A stretch of 13,287 bases of DNA, from the NCBI GenBank assembly GCA_036343635.1, contig JAYYVF010000028.1:1-13287 (forward strand), in the 5' to 3' direction. Made by a program: the position numbers and the translations under genes. Source of the stretch: GCA-2693325 sp036343635. Lineage in GTDB: Bacteria > Latescibacterota > UBA2968 > UBA8231. Below are positions 1 through 8,638 of this stretch, piece after piece. Under the pieces are notes generated by a model, which saw nothing but the letters and a program-made list of their open reading frames with translations, was not told the origin of the DNA and ran no database searches. Position 1 is the stretch's first letter. Every line of letters starts with the position of its first letter.

Positions 1-151
1 GATGGGGAACGCCCAGCAGGTAGGATGAGGCAATAAATTCGCCGCAGTCCCAAAAAGACACAGCCGGTGCCATGGTCTTGACGTATACACCTAGCGTAAG
101 CAGGAAAACAACTATGCCTATATATCGATGAAGCAGGGTATTGGAGGACAT
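1..151 (-). CDS. DUF2723-family (TMEM260/GT-C-like) membrane protein, N-terminal fragment
   Basis: This partial gene starts at an ATG (149-151) and leaves the window after 50 codons. The N-terminus has a short basic start, then a hydrophobic segment at about residues 11-24 that looks like a first transmembrane helix. It is followed by the block MAPAVSFWDCGEFI and then ASSYLLGVPH (residues 27-50). I recognise this as the opening motif of the DUF2723 family, large multi-pass proteins with a GT-C-like fold related to human TMEM260, a protein O-mannosyltransferase. In that family the acidic loop (here D35 and E38) follows the first helix, which would place it on the extracytoplasmic face. A role as a lipid-linked-sugar glycosyltransferase is inferred from the family; the bacterial members are mostly uncharacterised. 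A weak AAGAGA Shine-Dalgarno lies upstream. It is co-oriented with the CBM9-like gene, with about 100 nt between them, so co-transcription is possible but not shown. Confidence 0.8.
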   Translation of the reverse strand, partial: MSSNTLLHRYIGIVVFLLTLGVYVKTMAPAVSFWDCGEFIASSYLLGVPH

Positions 152-255
152 TTAAAGTTCTCTTATTGAGTTGATTAAGCAGTTTCCAATATTAAATAAT
201 TTATTCTATACTTTGGAAGGAGGAAAGTGCGGAAAGTCTAATAATATGCCGAAGA
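152..255. other. Intergenic gap without recognisable gene
   Basis: This 104-nt AT-rich spacer lies between the CBM9-like gene and the DUF2723 gene, both on the minus strand. I find no convincing terminator hairpin and no good promoter pair. A 7-bp direct repeat (ACTTTCC on the minus strand, spaced by 2 nt) is present around 222-237, with no evident function. Confidence 0.5.
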
Positions 256-912
256 TTATTTATTGATTAGCTCAGCAGTACCCCATGTCGATGGATCATG
301 CTCTACGCCCATGTCAGGAATTGCTGACCAAGATTGTATTCCGTGTTCGACATCATTGATAAGATAAGTGAAACCCACACGACCGAACTCTCGGGGATTA
401 AAGCCATTTAATCCACTAGCAGGTAATTTGATCTCCATTTGATAGCTTTTTTTCAATATTCGGACTCTTGCCTTAATACTATCTTCAGAACACGGAGGGG
501 ATTGTTCTTGTGCATCCTCTATAGCGATTTGTCTTCCAAAAGGGGTTTTGGTCATCTTGCCGATTCCCCCAGGTAAAAAATAGAATCTATGGCAATAACG
601 GTTTGCACGATGTGTTTTAACATCGCGTGTGTCGACGAACAATTGAATGCAGTCTCCCTTAGTAGGATTACTTGGATTCAGTTTATAGTTCGTCTTATTA
701 TTTACCTCAATGCCAAAGTATAATCCCTCATTATCCCAGCATAGATAGCAGTCTGCGTAAGGTTTCTGACCATCTATACCCGCAATGTTGGGTAAAGACA
801 TCATTGAGTCCCATTCGCGTAGATTGCCATCAATCTTTGGAGTAGGGTCAGCAAATGGACATCTGTAATTAATGGTGAAAAAAGCGCGTTGCGGAAGATA
901 AAAATCACTCAT
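256..912 (-). CDS. CBM9-like (carbohydrate-binding/DOMON-type fold) domain protein
   Basis: This 218-aa protein consists almost entirely of one family-9 carbohydrate-binding-module-like beta-sandwich domain. The recognisable signposts occur in the usual order: a KIDGNLREWD opening (residues 26-35), YLCWDNEGLYFGIEV (56-70), GDCIQLFVDTRD (86-97), HRFYFLPGG (108-116), the strand ARVRILKKSYQMEIKLP (148-164), and the closing DPSTWGTAEL (206-215). In extracellular enzymes such domains bind sugars. Here there is no signal peptide, no lipobox and no attached catalytic domain, so the protein is probably cytoplasmic and its ligand is unknown. The ATG at 912 is the only sensible start, although no strong Shine-Dalgarno precedes it. 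It begins 37 nt after the uvrA stop on the same strand and is probably read through from the uvrA promoter. The fold assignment is fairly secure; the function is not. Confidence 0.75.
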   Translation of the reverse strand: MSDFYLPQRAFFTINYRCPFADPTPKIDGNLREWDSMMSLPNIAGIDGQKPYADCYLCWDNEGLYFGIEVNNKTNYKLNPSNPTKGDCIQLFVDTRDVKTHRANRYCHRFYFLPGGIGKMTKTPFGRQIAIEDAQEQSPPCSEDSIKARVRILKKSYQMEIKLPASGLNGFNPREFGRVGFTYLINDVEHGIQSWSAIPDMGVEHDPSTWGTAELINK

Positions 913-949
913 GATTTAACTGGTTTTATTCGTTTTATATACTCGAAAT

Positions 950-3900
950 TTATATTAATAAGGGCTTGAGAGCTTCCCCCGTATGCGATTTTTTAATTCT
1001 TGCAACTTGTTCGGGGGTACCTTCTGCAACAAGTGCACCGCCTCCATCACCACCTTCTGGGCCAAGATCTACAACATGGTCGACATGTTTTATTACGTCT
1101 AAATTATGCTCTACTATCAACATACTATTACCTGCATCGACAAGGCGATCCAAAACGATTAGTAGTCTTACGATGTCGGCAGCATGAAGGCCGGTTGTTG
1201 GTTCGTCGAGTATATACAGAGTTTTTCCAGTATTGGGCCGAGCTAGCTCTGTTGCAAGTTTTAGACGTTGAGCCTCGCCACCAGAAAGAGTGGTTGAGGA
1301 TTGCCCCAAGGCTATATAACCTAGCCCAACGTCGTCCATAACTTGAAGACGATGCTGTACGCGCGGTACGTCTACAAAGACTTTGAGAGCATCTTGGACT
1401 CTTAGGTTCAGCACGTCTGAAATAGAATGATCTTTAAACCGAATTCGTAATACATCCTCAAGATATCGTTTCCCATTGCACGACTCGCATTCAACCCAAA
1501 CGTCGGGAAGAAAGTGCATTTCGATGCATCTTTGGCCTAGCCCTTCACAGCGTTCACACCGTCCTCCTGGTTTGTTAAAACTGAACCTTCCAGCAGCAAA
1601 ACCTCGTAGCTTAGATTCTGGTAATTCGGTATAAAGTTGTCGTATTAAATCGAAAACACCCATGATAGTCGCTGGAGTGGAACGAGGAGAATGCCCAATC
1701 GGTGATTGATCTATATTGATAACTTTGTCGATGTTCTCTATTCCAACTATTTCGTCAAATTCGCCGATTTTGTAACTTGAATTCTGTATGGCATTAGCTA
1801 GTCCATTGAACATTACGTCGGCTACGAATGACGATTTTCCTGACCCAGAGACACCTGTAATTCCTACCATCATACCCAAAGGGATATGGATATTTAAGTT
1901 TCGTAGGTTGTTGTGCCGAACGCCGCGTGCGATTAGTTCATTACCGTTACCCTTACGTCGTTTCTCTGGTTTGGGTATGTTAAGTTCATCGCGTAAGTAG
2001 GCTCCAGTCTGAGATTTTTTGCTTTTTTTTATGGACGCGGGTGTTCCCTTGGCAGTGAGAAGCCCGCCTTCTTTACCTGCTCCAGGACCTATATCGAGGA
2101 CAAAGTCAGACTTCTCTATTGTCTCACGGTCATGTTCGACCATAATGAGTGTATTTCCTAGGTTCCTTAATGTTGTTAGAGCCTCCAATAATCGACGATT
2201 ATCTCTTGGGTGAAGGCCGATGGTTGGCTCATCCAATAAATACAATACCCCGGTTAACCCCGAACCTATTTGTGAAGCCAAACGAATACGTTGTGACTCG
2301 CCGCCCGACAGAGTGGAAGACTTTCTGTCTAGTGATATGTAGCCTAAACCCACATTAGAGAGAAAGCTGAGGCGCGAATGTATCTCATGAAGCAATTCTC
2401 CTGCGATCTCACTTTCTCGTATATCGAGCTCTAATTTTGCAAAAAAATCTAAGGATTCAGAGATGGGATATCTTACAAGTTCGGTGATACTGTGGTCGCG
2501 GAGGTAGACCGCACGACTCTCGATTTTGAGTCGACTTCCCTCACACGCAGAACACGGAACAGATCTCAGTCTGGACTTTAATTGGGGTGAATGTTTGGCC
2601 CAATCATCGACGATTGGGAGGATGCCTCGATATTGCAATAAATGCCCATTTTGCCATGATATTTTTGTATCTACTGATCCATAAAATAATGCTCTCCGAG
2701 CATCATCATTCATTTCGGTGAATGGAGTATCTATGTCGAAACCGATCTCATGTCCTGTTTTTTCTAAAGCTTGAATAAACTCATTATTTGTTAATGGCCC
2801 CCAAAGCGCGATTGCGCCATCACGAACCGTTAAGTGGGGGTCAGCAATCACGAGATCTCGATCTAAGCCCTCCCCATCGCCCAAGCCTTCACAGATCGAA
2901 CACATTCCTTGTTGATGGTTGAATGAAAAAGATTGAGGATGAAGTTCTTCAAAAGCACTTCCGCATTCGGGGCAAGAATGTTGTCGACTAAAACATGTTT
3001 CGGTCTTGTTTTCAACGTCTAATACGATTATTTCGCCTTGGGACAATTCAATAGCACGTTCGACAGATTCGTTCAAGCGTGAAATCTCTTCCAACCGTGG
3101 AACTATACGATCGACTACCAGTTCAATTCTATGGAGTATAGAGCGCTCCAAGGTGATTTTCTCATCCAACCTTTGGATTGTATTGTCTATTCGAGCTCGC
3201 AGGAAACCTTCTCCGCGTGCTCTTTCGAGCACAGTTTCATATCCCTCATTATTTCTTGGTTCGATTGGCGACAATAAAATTACTCTTCGCTGACCTCCAA
3301 CAATGATTCGGTCTACAATTTGCTGTGCTGTTTGTGTGCCGACAGGTACATTACATTTCGGACAATATTGAGTTCCAATTGTTGCAAACAATGCTCGCAT
3401 ATAGTCATACACTTCGGTTACAGTTCCGACTGTTGAGCGAGGGTTCCTACTTGGAGTTTTTTGTTCGATAGCTATCGCAGGTGAAAGACCGGAGATATGC
3501 TCTACTTTTGGTTTTTGCATTTGTTCGAGAAATTGTCGAGCATAAGCTGACAGCGACTCCACGTAACGTCTTTGGCCTTCAGCATAAATGGTGTCAAATG
3601 CTAATGATGATTTGCCCGAACCAGATACGCCTGAAATGACTGTCAATTTCTCGCGAGGAATTTTCACATCAATTTTTTTCAAGTTATGCTGATTAGCACC
3701 TCTTACTTCAATGTTCTCAATTTTACGTACTTTTTTTGATGAATAATCCTTTGGCGCAGTTACCTCATTATTTTTCTCTAAGATATGTTTAAGGTATTGC
3801 CCGGTAGGCGAGTTGTCGTGGATAGCAATTTGTTCAGGAGTTCCTGCACCTATTAATTCACCACCGTTAATACCGCCATCTGGACCAAGATCCAAAATGT

Positions 3901-6592
3901 AATCAGAAGTTTTTATTACTTCCATATTGTGTTCTATTACTACAACAGTATTACCTTGGTCAGCAAATGTATGCAGGATTTTCAGGAGTTTGTCGACGTC
4001 GTCGAAATGAAGCCCTGTTGTAGGCTCGTCTAATAAGTAGAGAGTTTTGCCCGTATTCGTTCGACACAATTCTTTGGCTAATTTTACTCGTTGTGCTTCT
4101 CCTCCCGATAGAGTAGTAGCAGGTTGACCTAACTGGATATATCCTAAGCCAACATCATTCAATGTTGTCAGTATTTTGTGTATTTTCGGGACGTTATCAA
4201 AAAAATCCAAAGCTTCTTTTACTTCCATGCGTAGAACGTCGGAAATAGATTTCCCTCTAAATTTTATACTCAATGTTTCTCGGTTGAATCGGTTTCCGCT
4301 GCACGTCTGGCATTCTACCCATACGTCGGCTAAAAATTCCATTTCGATCAAATTTGAGCCGTTACCACTGCAAGATTCGCAGCGTCCGCCATCCACGTTG
4401 AATGAAAACCGTCCCTGTTTATATCCTCGTAATCGAGCTTCGGGGAGTTGAGCAAATAATTGGCGAATAGGAGTTAAGACATCTGTATAGGTCGCTGGAT
4501 TAGACCTTGGTGTTCGACCTATGGGTTTTTGATCTATGCGAATAACTTTATCCAAATTTTCGATACCTCGTAATTCATCATAGGCTCCGACCTCACATTG
4601 TGCCCTATGTAATATTCGATCCAGAGCAGGAAACAATATTCCATTTACTAACGAGGATTTTCCGGATCCAGATGTTCCGCAGACACTGGTCAAGCAACCA
4701 AGAGGAATTCGAATGTCTATTCCCTTCAAATTATGATGGCGTGCCCCGAAAATTTCTATAAAATCCCCATTGCCATTTCGTCTGACTGCAGGAATGGCAA
4801 TGCGCTTTTTACGAGAAAGATAATGCCCAGTAATTGATTCGGAGTTTTGCGACACCTGATGTGGTGTTCCACAAATTACTAATTGTCCTCCTTTCTCACC
4901 TGCGGCTGGACCAAAGTCTACTAGAAGATCTGATTCCCGCATTGTTTCTTCGTCGTGTTCAACAACAATTACCGTATTACCTATATCTCGTAGACGCTTT
5001 AGTGTTTCGAGTAGCAGTCTGTTGTCTCTGTGATGAAGGCCGATTGATGGCTCATCGAGAATGTAAATTACTCCAACAAGCCCCGAACCTATTTGTGATG
5101 CCAATCTAATTCGTTGTGCTTCTCCGCCAGATAGAGTATGAGCCCCGCGATCTAAAGTCAGATAGCCTAAACCCATGTCACACATAAGCTGAAGACGTCC
5201 GCGTATTTCCTTTAGAGCTTCTTCTGCAATAATAGTCCGCACCGGATCGAATTTGATCTCTGAGAAAAATTGGCGGGCTTCGTCGATAGCTAAGCTCGTT
5301 ACGTGAGACAGAGGTAATTCTTCGATTTTGACTGCAAGAGATTCTGGCCGCAAACGTCCTCCGTCGCATTTATTACATACTTGTGTGCCCATGTATGGTT
5401 CTAATTCACGTTTTATTCGATCATTACCACTTTGAAACCGTTCTTCCAAAAAGTTAATTACACCTTCATATATGTCTTCGTGGGACCACGTGTATCTCCT
5501 TCTATTTGTGTAGGTGTAGGTTATTTTTGTGTCACCTAAGCCGTTGAGAAAGTATTCCTTCTGCTCTTTACTTAATTGTTTCCATGGTATATCAAGGTCG
5601 AAGCCTAGATGTTGTGCTGCGCCCTCATACAGATGCAAGCGCCATCGGTTGCTTGCTACGTTGCCTAGAGGTGCTATTGCTCCGTCTCGAATCGATAATG
5701 TGGAATCAGGAACCAATAATTGTTCACTCATAAGAACTTGTGTACCTAGGCCCTTACATTCTAAACACATTCCCTGTGGGTTGTTGAAGGAAAACATCTG
5801 AGGTGTGGGTTCCTTATAGGAAATATCGCAATTAGGGCAATCGAAACTTTCGCTAAACAATAGATCGCGCTCGTTGTCCATTGATAAGATAAATGTGCCT
5901 TCGCCGAGGCGTAGTGCGGTTTCCGCAGCTTCTGTTAATCTGCTTTCATTACTTCTTTTTAGAGAGATACGATCTACGACGACTTCAATATTGTGCCTAC
6001 TGTAACGGTCTAAAGAAGGGGCTTCGTCAAGTTTGAAAATAGTGCCGTCTATTCGGGCTCTGATGTATCCTGATCGTTGTAATTCTTCAAAGAGTTCATG
6101 GTACTCCCCCTTTCGCTCTTGAACTATTGGTGCGAGAAGTTGGATTGTCGAATCTTTTGGAAGGGAGAGTATCCGCTTGGTCATCTGCTCTCGACTTTGG
6201 GCACCAATAGGTTCACTGCACGAAATGCAATGAGGGATTCCTACGCGAGCAAATAGAATACGTAAATAGTCGTAAATTTCTGTTATAGTGCCGACGGTGG
6301 ATCTAGGATTGTTCCCAGCGGTCTTTTGTGCGATTGAAATTGTAGGAGCTAAGCCAGAAATGTAATCCACATCAGGTTTCTCTACTTGACCCAAGAATTG
6401 GCGGGCATAAGCCGAAAGAGATGTGACATATCGTCGCTGACCCTCGGCGTAAAGAGTGTCGAAGGCCATAGATGATTTACCTGATCCTGAAACGCCAGTA
6501 AAGCAGATAAGCTTGTTTTTGGGTAACTCTATGTGGATGTTTTTCAGGTTATGTACCCGTGCGCCGCGAACCACGATTTGATCTGTTTCCAT
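950..6592 (-). CDS. uvrA: UvrA excinuclease subunit, tandem double-length (fused dimer) form
   Basis: UvrA is the damage-recognition ATPase of UvrABC nucleotide excision repair; it normally works as a dimer of about 940-aa chains. This single 1880-aa chain contains two full copies, residues 1 to about 945 and about 961-1880, joined by a short charged linker. All four Walker A motifs are intact (GVSGSGKSS at 33-41, GTSGSGKSS at 639-647, GVSGSGKSS at 988-996 and 1580-1588). So are four ABC signatures, starting at residues 487, 828, 1428 and 1769; the third reads LSGGESQR instead of LSGGEAQR. Four LDEP Walker B motifs and both sets of CxxC zinc modules are also retained. Neither half shows an obvious lesion. 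Chlamydial UvrA has a comparable double length (about 1,790 aa as I recall), so this architecture is known but rare. The ATG at 6592 has only a weak Shine-Dalgarno. It is the first gene behind the promoter at 6652-6681. Confidence 0.96.
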   Translation of the reverse strand: METDQIVVRGARVHNLKNIHIELPKNKLICFTGVSGSGKSSMAFDTLYAEGQRRYVTSLSAYARQFLGQVEKPDVDYISGLAPTISIAQKTAGNNPRSTVGTITEIYDYLRILFARVGIPHCISCSEPIGAQSREQMTKRILSLPKDSTIQLLAPIVQERKGEYHELFEELQRSGYIRARIDGTIFKLDEAPSLDRYSRHNIEVVVDRISLKRSNESRLTEAAETALRLGEGTFILSMDNERDLLFSESFDCPNCDISYKEPTPQMFSFNNPQGMCLECKGLGTQVLMSEQLLVPDSTLSIRDGAIAPLGNVASNRWRLHLYEGAAQHLGFDLDIPWKQLSKEQKEYFLNGLGDTKITYTYTNRRRYTWSHEDIYEGVINFLEERFQSGNDRIKRELEPYMGTQVCNKCDGGRLRPESLAVKIEELPLSHVTSLAIDEARQFFSEIKFDPVRTIIAEEALKEIRGRLQLMCDMGLGYLTLDRGAHTLSGGEAQRIRLASQIGSGLVGVIYILDEPSIGLHHRDNRLLLETLKRLRDIGNTVIVVEHDEETMRESDLLVDFGPAAGEKGGQLVICGTPHQVSQNSESITGHYLSRKKRIAIPAVRRNGNGDFIEIFGARHHNLKGIDIRIPLGCLTSVCGTSGSGKSSLVNGILFPALDRILHRAQCEVGAYDELRGIENLDKVIRIDQKPIGRTPRSNPATYTDVLTPIRQLFAQLPEARLRGYKQGRFSFNVDGGRCESCSGNGSNLIEMEFLADVWVECQTCSGNRFNRETLSIKFRGKSISDVLRMEVKEALDFFDNVPKIHKILTTLNDVGLGYIQLGQPATTLSGGEAQRVKLAKELCRTNTGKTLYLLDEPTTGLHFDDVDKLLKILHTFADQGNTVVVIEHNMEVIKTSDYILDLGPDGGINGGELIGAGTPEQIAIHDNSPTGQYLKHILEKNNEVTAPKDYSSKKVRKIENIEVRGANQHNLKKIDVKIPREKLTVISGVSGSGKSSLAFDTIYAEGQRRYVESLSAYARQFLEQMQKPKVEHISGLSPAIAIEQKTPSRNPRSTVGTVTEVYDYMRALFATIGTQYCPKCNVPVGTQTAQQIVDRIIVGGQRRVILLSPIEPRNNEGYETVLERARGEGFLRARIDNTIQRLDEKITLERSILHRIELVVDRIVPRLEEISRLNESVERAIELSQGEIIVLDVENKTETCFSRQHSCPECGSAFEELHPQSFSFNHQQGMCSICEGLGDGEGLDRDLVIADPHLTVRDGAIALWGPLTNNEFIQALEKTGHEIGFDIDTPFTEMNDDARRALFYGSVDTKISWQNGHLLQYRGILPIVDDWAKHSPQLKSRLRSVPCSACEGSRLKIESRAVYLRDHSITELVRYPISESLDFFAKLELDIRESEIAGELLHEIHSRLSFLSNVGLGYISLDRKSSTLSGGESQRIRLASQIGSGLTGVLYLLDEPTIGLHPRDNRRLLEALTTLRNLGNTLIMVEHDRETIEKSDFVLDIGPGAGKEGGLLTAKGTPASIKKSKKSQTGAYLRDELNIPKPEKRRKGNGNELIARGVRHNNLRNLNIHIPLGMMVGITGVSGSGKSSFVADVMFNGLANAIQNSSYKIGEFDEIVGIENIDKVINIDQSPIGHSPRSTPATIMGVFDLIRQLYTELPESKLRGFAAGRFSFNKPGGRCERCEGLGQRCIEMHFLPDVWVECESCNGKRYLEDVLRIRFKDHSISDVLNLRVQDALKVFVDVPRVQHRLQVMDDVGLGYIALGQSSTTLSGGEAQRLKLATELARPNTGKTLYILDEPTTGLHAADIVRLLIVLDRLVDAGNSMLIVEHNLDVIKHVDHVVDLGPEGGDGGGALVAEGTPEQVARIKKSHTGEALKPLLI

Positions 6593-6604
6593 ACTTTAAC
6601 AAGT

Positions 6605-6617
6605 ACCTATGGTAGGT
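6605..6617. repeat. Short inverted repeat in the uvrA 5' leader
   Basis: The sequence ACCTA-TGG-TAGGT is a perfect 5-bp inverted repeat, with its near edge 12 nt upstream of the uvrA start and downstream of the predicted -10 box. It could be an operator or a small hairpin near the ribosome-binding region. It does not match the LexA boxes I know (CTGT-N8-ACAG, GAAC-N4-GTTC). It is short enough to be chance. Confidence 0.3.
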
Positions 6618-6651
6618 CGTAATTCCAAATTAAAATGATGCGATGAAAAGG

Positions 6652-6681
6652 ATTATAAACCATAGAGAATGTGGTTGTAAA
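6652..6681 (-). promoter_or_regulatory. Sigma70-type promoter for uvrA
   Basis: Read on the minus strand there is TTTACA (6676-6681; 5 of 6 matches to the -35 consensus), an 18-nt spacer, and a perfect TATAAT (6652-6657). Transcription would begin near 6645, giving a leader of about 53 nt before the uvrA ATG. This is the best promoter match in the window. Confidence 0.7.
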
Positions 6682-6799
6682 TCGGTTTAATGGAAAGGGG
6701 TCATTAGATTTTATTGTTATCAATAGTGGTTTAAGTTATTTATTCCGACGATGTCTCATTTCGTTGAAGAGGGTTAGGTATTATAAATATATCGTTTAC

Positions 6800-6828
6800 T
6801 TGACGGCGGTTTGAGCCAGTACGATATT
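6800..6828 (+). promoter_or_regulatory. Sigma70-type promoter for the TIM-barrel isomerase gene
   Basis: TTGACG (6800-6805; 5 of 6 to the -35 consensus) is followed after 17 nt by GATATT (6823-6828; 4 of 6 to the -10 consensus). Initiation near 6835 would give a leader of about 57 nt before the ATG at 6892. It lies back-to-back with the uvrA promoter. I see nothing recognisable in the interval 6682-6799 between the two. Confidence 0.5.
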
Positions 6829-6891
6829 GAAAAGCTAATAAATTGAAAGTAATTATTCGGCTTGATAGCATGTATTGGGGAGATTTTTAGC

Positions 6892-7692
6892 ATGATAAAA
6901 TTAGGTGCGAACTCGGTGCTTTTTGCTGGCTTCGATCTTGGAACGGCATTTGAATATATAGGTTGCGCTGGGTATGACGGCATAGAGTTGTCCGCGATAA
7001 AAGGTATGTGTGAGCATTTAGAATTAGACAACTGGCAGGCGCAGAAAAACCAAATCAAAGAATTGAGTGAGGAACATGGACTTGAGTTGTTATCTATGGA
7101 AGAAGCGGCTTTAGACGAAGATCGATTGGAAAAAGCTTTTGCCGCAGGTGCAGAAATAGGGATCCCAGTGATTAATGTTGGCCCTGGTGGAACTGCAGAC
7201 ATAGAAGAAGATTTTGAACGTCAAATAGTATTACTTGCTAAGATGGCAGAGCGAGCGGAAGCTCATGGAGTTGTAATGTGCGTAAAGGCTCATGTAGGTA
7301 ACTGCATTTATAATACGCCTTCCACAATGAGAGCTATGAGCGAGATAGATTCACCTGGGTTTGGTATTGATATGGACCCTAGCCACATTCACCGTGCTGG
7401 GGAAAATCCTGTTGAAGCGTTAAGTGCAGTTATTTCGCGCGTGAAACATGTTCACATACGTGATTGTGCAGTATCCGAAGGTGGTCCTGGTGCCCCGGAA
7501 CTCCAGGCATGCGGACGTGGAAATATAGATCTGGCCGGATACGTTGCGGTCTTACACGAAGCAGGTATTGAAGTGGCAGCGAATCTTGAAATTATCGGTG
7601 CAAAAGACTACGAATTGGGGCGTGTAGCAACAATTGCTGCCGAAAGCAGAGGATACTTGAACGCGTGCTTAAAAAAATGTGGTGCCCGTTAG
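6892..7692 (+). CDS. Sugar phosphate isomerase/epimerase-like TIM-barrel protein
   Basis: This 266-aa protein belongs to the xylose isomerase-like/AP endonuclease 2 TIM-barrel superfamily, metal-dependent enzymes that isomerise or epimerise sugars and related polyols. Candidate metal or active-site residues sit at strand ends: E32 in GIELSAIKG, H134 in VKAHVGN, D160 and D162 in GIDMDPSHIH, H188 in HVHIRD, and E233 in NLEI. The GRGNIDL loop (208-214) is also typical. Where many relatives have Glu in the strand before the His (LxxENH), this protein has VKAH, so it belongs to a different subfamily. I prefer the ATG at 6892 over the in-frame TTG at 6862, because GGGGAG (6877-6882) lies 9 nt before it. 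It appears monocistronic, with its own promoter upstream and a terminator at 7760-7788. The substrate is unknown. Confidence 0.85.
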   Translation: MIKLGANSVLFAGFDLGTAFEYIGCAGYDGIELSAIKGMCEHLELDNWQAQKNQIKELSEEHGLELLSMEEAALDEDRLEKAFAAGAEIGIPVINVGPGGTADIEEDFERQIVLLAKMAERAEAHGVVMCVKAHVGNCIYNTPSTMRAMSEIDSPGFGIDMDPSHIHRAGENPVEALSAVISRVKHVHIRDCAVSEGGPGAPELQACGRGNIDLAGYVAVLHEAGIEVAANLEIIGAKDYELGRVATIAAESRGYLNACLKKCGAR

Positions 7693-7759
7693 TTGTATTT
7701 TAATCGTCTAATTTTCTGAAGTTCTGTGTAATATAAAGCTCTTGAAGAAAACTTGACGT

Positions 7760-7788
7760 TGTCTGCCTTCCTTCACAGACATTTTTTT
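7760..7788 (+). terminator. Rho-independent terminator after the isomerase gene
   Basis: A 6-bp perfect stem (TGTCTG 7760-7765 with CAGACA 7776-7781) encloses a 10-nt loop and is followed directly by seven T (7782-7788). It lies about 68 nt after the isomerase stop and about 80 nt before the next gene. The stem is short and only half GC, so it may be only partly efficient. Confidence 0.6.
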
Positions 7789-7867
7789 AAAATGAGATGT
7801 GTCGATAAACAAATCTCCAATAGCAAATAGGTAGCGTAATAAAACATTATGGAATATCCGAGAGAGA

Positions 7868-8638
7868 ATGCGTATGTCCGGGAGACCTTATGTACTAGCT
7901 GAGACTAATTGGAAGAATGTTAAAAAAACGGATTTTCAACTAGCGATATTGCCGTGGGGTGCTACAGAAGCTCACAACTATCACTTACCCTATTCTACGG
8001 ACGTCATTCAATGTGATGAAATAACGGCCGAAGCTGCTCGTTTGGCTTGGGAAAAGGGCACAAAGTCGATTGTCCTGCCAACGATTCCGTTTGGTGTTAA
8101 CACGGGACAGTTGGATGTAAAACTCGATATAAATATGAACCCATCCACACAATTGGCTGTTTTGGAAGATATTGTTCTGGCACTGGAGCGACAAGGGATT
8201 GATAGGTTGTTAATTGTGAATGGACACGGTGGTAATGATTTCCGTCAGATGGTCAGAGAATTGCTTCCAAAATATGGGTTGTTCATGTGCTGTCTGGACT
8301 GGTTTTCTATAGTTGATCAGAATATTTTTGAGCATGGTGGTGACCATGCCAACGAATTAGAGACGAGTTTAATGCAATATTTGAGGCCTGAATGGGTTCT
8401 GCCGTTAAATGAAGCTGGTGATGGGCGCGAACACTTGTTTAAAATACCTGGCCTGCGCGAGGGGTGGGTGTGGGCTCAACGGCACTGGTTGAGTGCTACG
8501 GATGATACGGGTATTGGTGACCCTACCCTTGCAACCCCTGAAAAAGGCGAAAGGTGTATGCGTCAGGTTGCTACAAAGATTTCCCAATTTCTAATTGACT
8601 TAGCTGAGGCAGATCTGTCTGATTTGTATGAACAATAA
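7868..8638 (+). CDS. Creatininase-family metal-dependent amidohydrolase
   Basis: This 256-aa protein is a creatininase-family (Pfam creatininase; MftE/ArfB-like) enzyme, a metal-dependent hydrolase of cyclic or linear amides. The metal-binding pattern is complete: E34-x-H36 in WGATEAHNYHLPYSTD, D45, H120 in the canonical NGHGGND loop, and the downstream GGDHANELETS block (about 157-167). True creatininase has NGHYEN with a metal-ligand Glu; here the equivalent position is Gly, so creatinine is unlikely to be the substrate. The broader family also includes a peptidase acting on mycofactocin precursor and formamide hydrolases of deazaflavin and riboflavin synthesis in archaea. Two starts are possible, ATG 7868 and ATG 7874; the GAGAG at about 7861 is better spaced for the second. 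It is the first gene of a four-gene cluster, and its stop overlaps the next start by 11 nt. Confidence 0.87.
   Translation: MRMSGRPYVLAETNWKNVKKTDFQLAILPWGATEAHNYHLPYSTDVIQCDEITAEAARLAWEKGTKSIVLPTIPFGVNTGQLDVKLDINMNPSTQLAVLEDIVLALERQGIDRLLIVNGHGGNDFRQMVRELLPKYGLFMCCLDWFSIVDQNIFEHGGDHANELETSLMQYLRPEWVLPLNEAGDGREHLFKIPGLREGWVWAQRHWLSATDDTGIGDPTLATPEKGERCMRQVATKISQFLIDLAEADLSDLYEQ

Noticed and set aside
217..229. Strong plus-strand Shine-Dalgarno-like AAGGAGG followed by GTG at 227.
   Set aside because: The reading frame stops after four codons (TAA), and the next ATG (246) gives only six codons. It is probably chance in an AT-rich spacer.
966..5801. Several plus-strand reading frames of about 60-113 codons inside uvrA.
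   Set aside because: They are antisense shadows of a long gene with intact motifs along its full length; none has a recognisable domain.
950..6592. UvrA length as a possible frameshift or assembly artefact joining two genes.
   Set aside because: The frame is continuous, with a plausible charged linker and diverged halves in the usual domain order. A known chlamydial precedent exists, so a genuine fusion is the simpler reading.
6593..6891. Possible tRNA, riboswitch or small RNA in the uvrA/isomerase divergent region.
   Set aside because: I found no cloverleaf, no known riboswitch core and no terminator-like hairpin there, only the two promoters and a short inverted repeat.
6774..7202. 142-codon minus-strand reading frame opposite the isomerase gene.
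   Set aside because: It is low-complexity, antisense to a gene with clear family motifs, and has no ribosome-binding site or recognisable domain.
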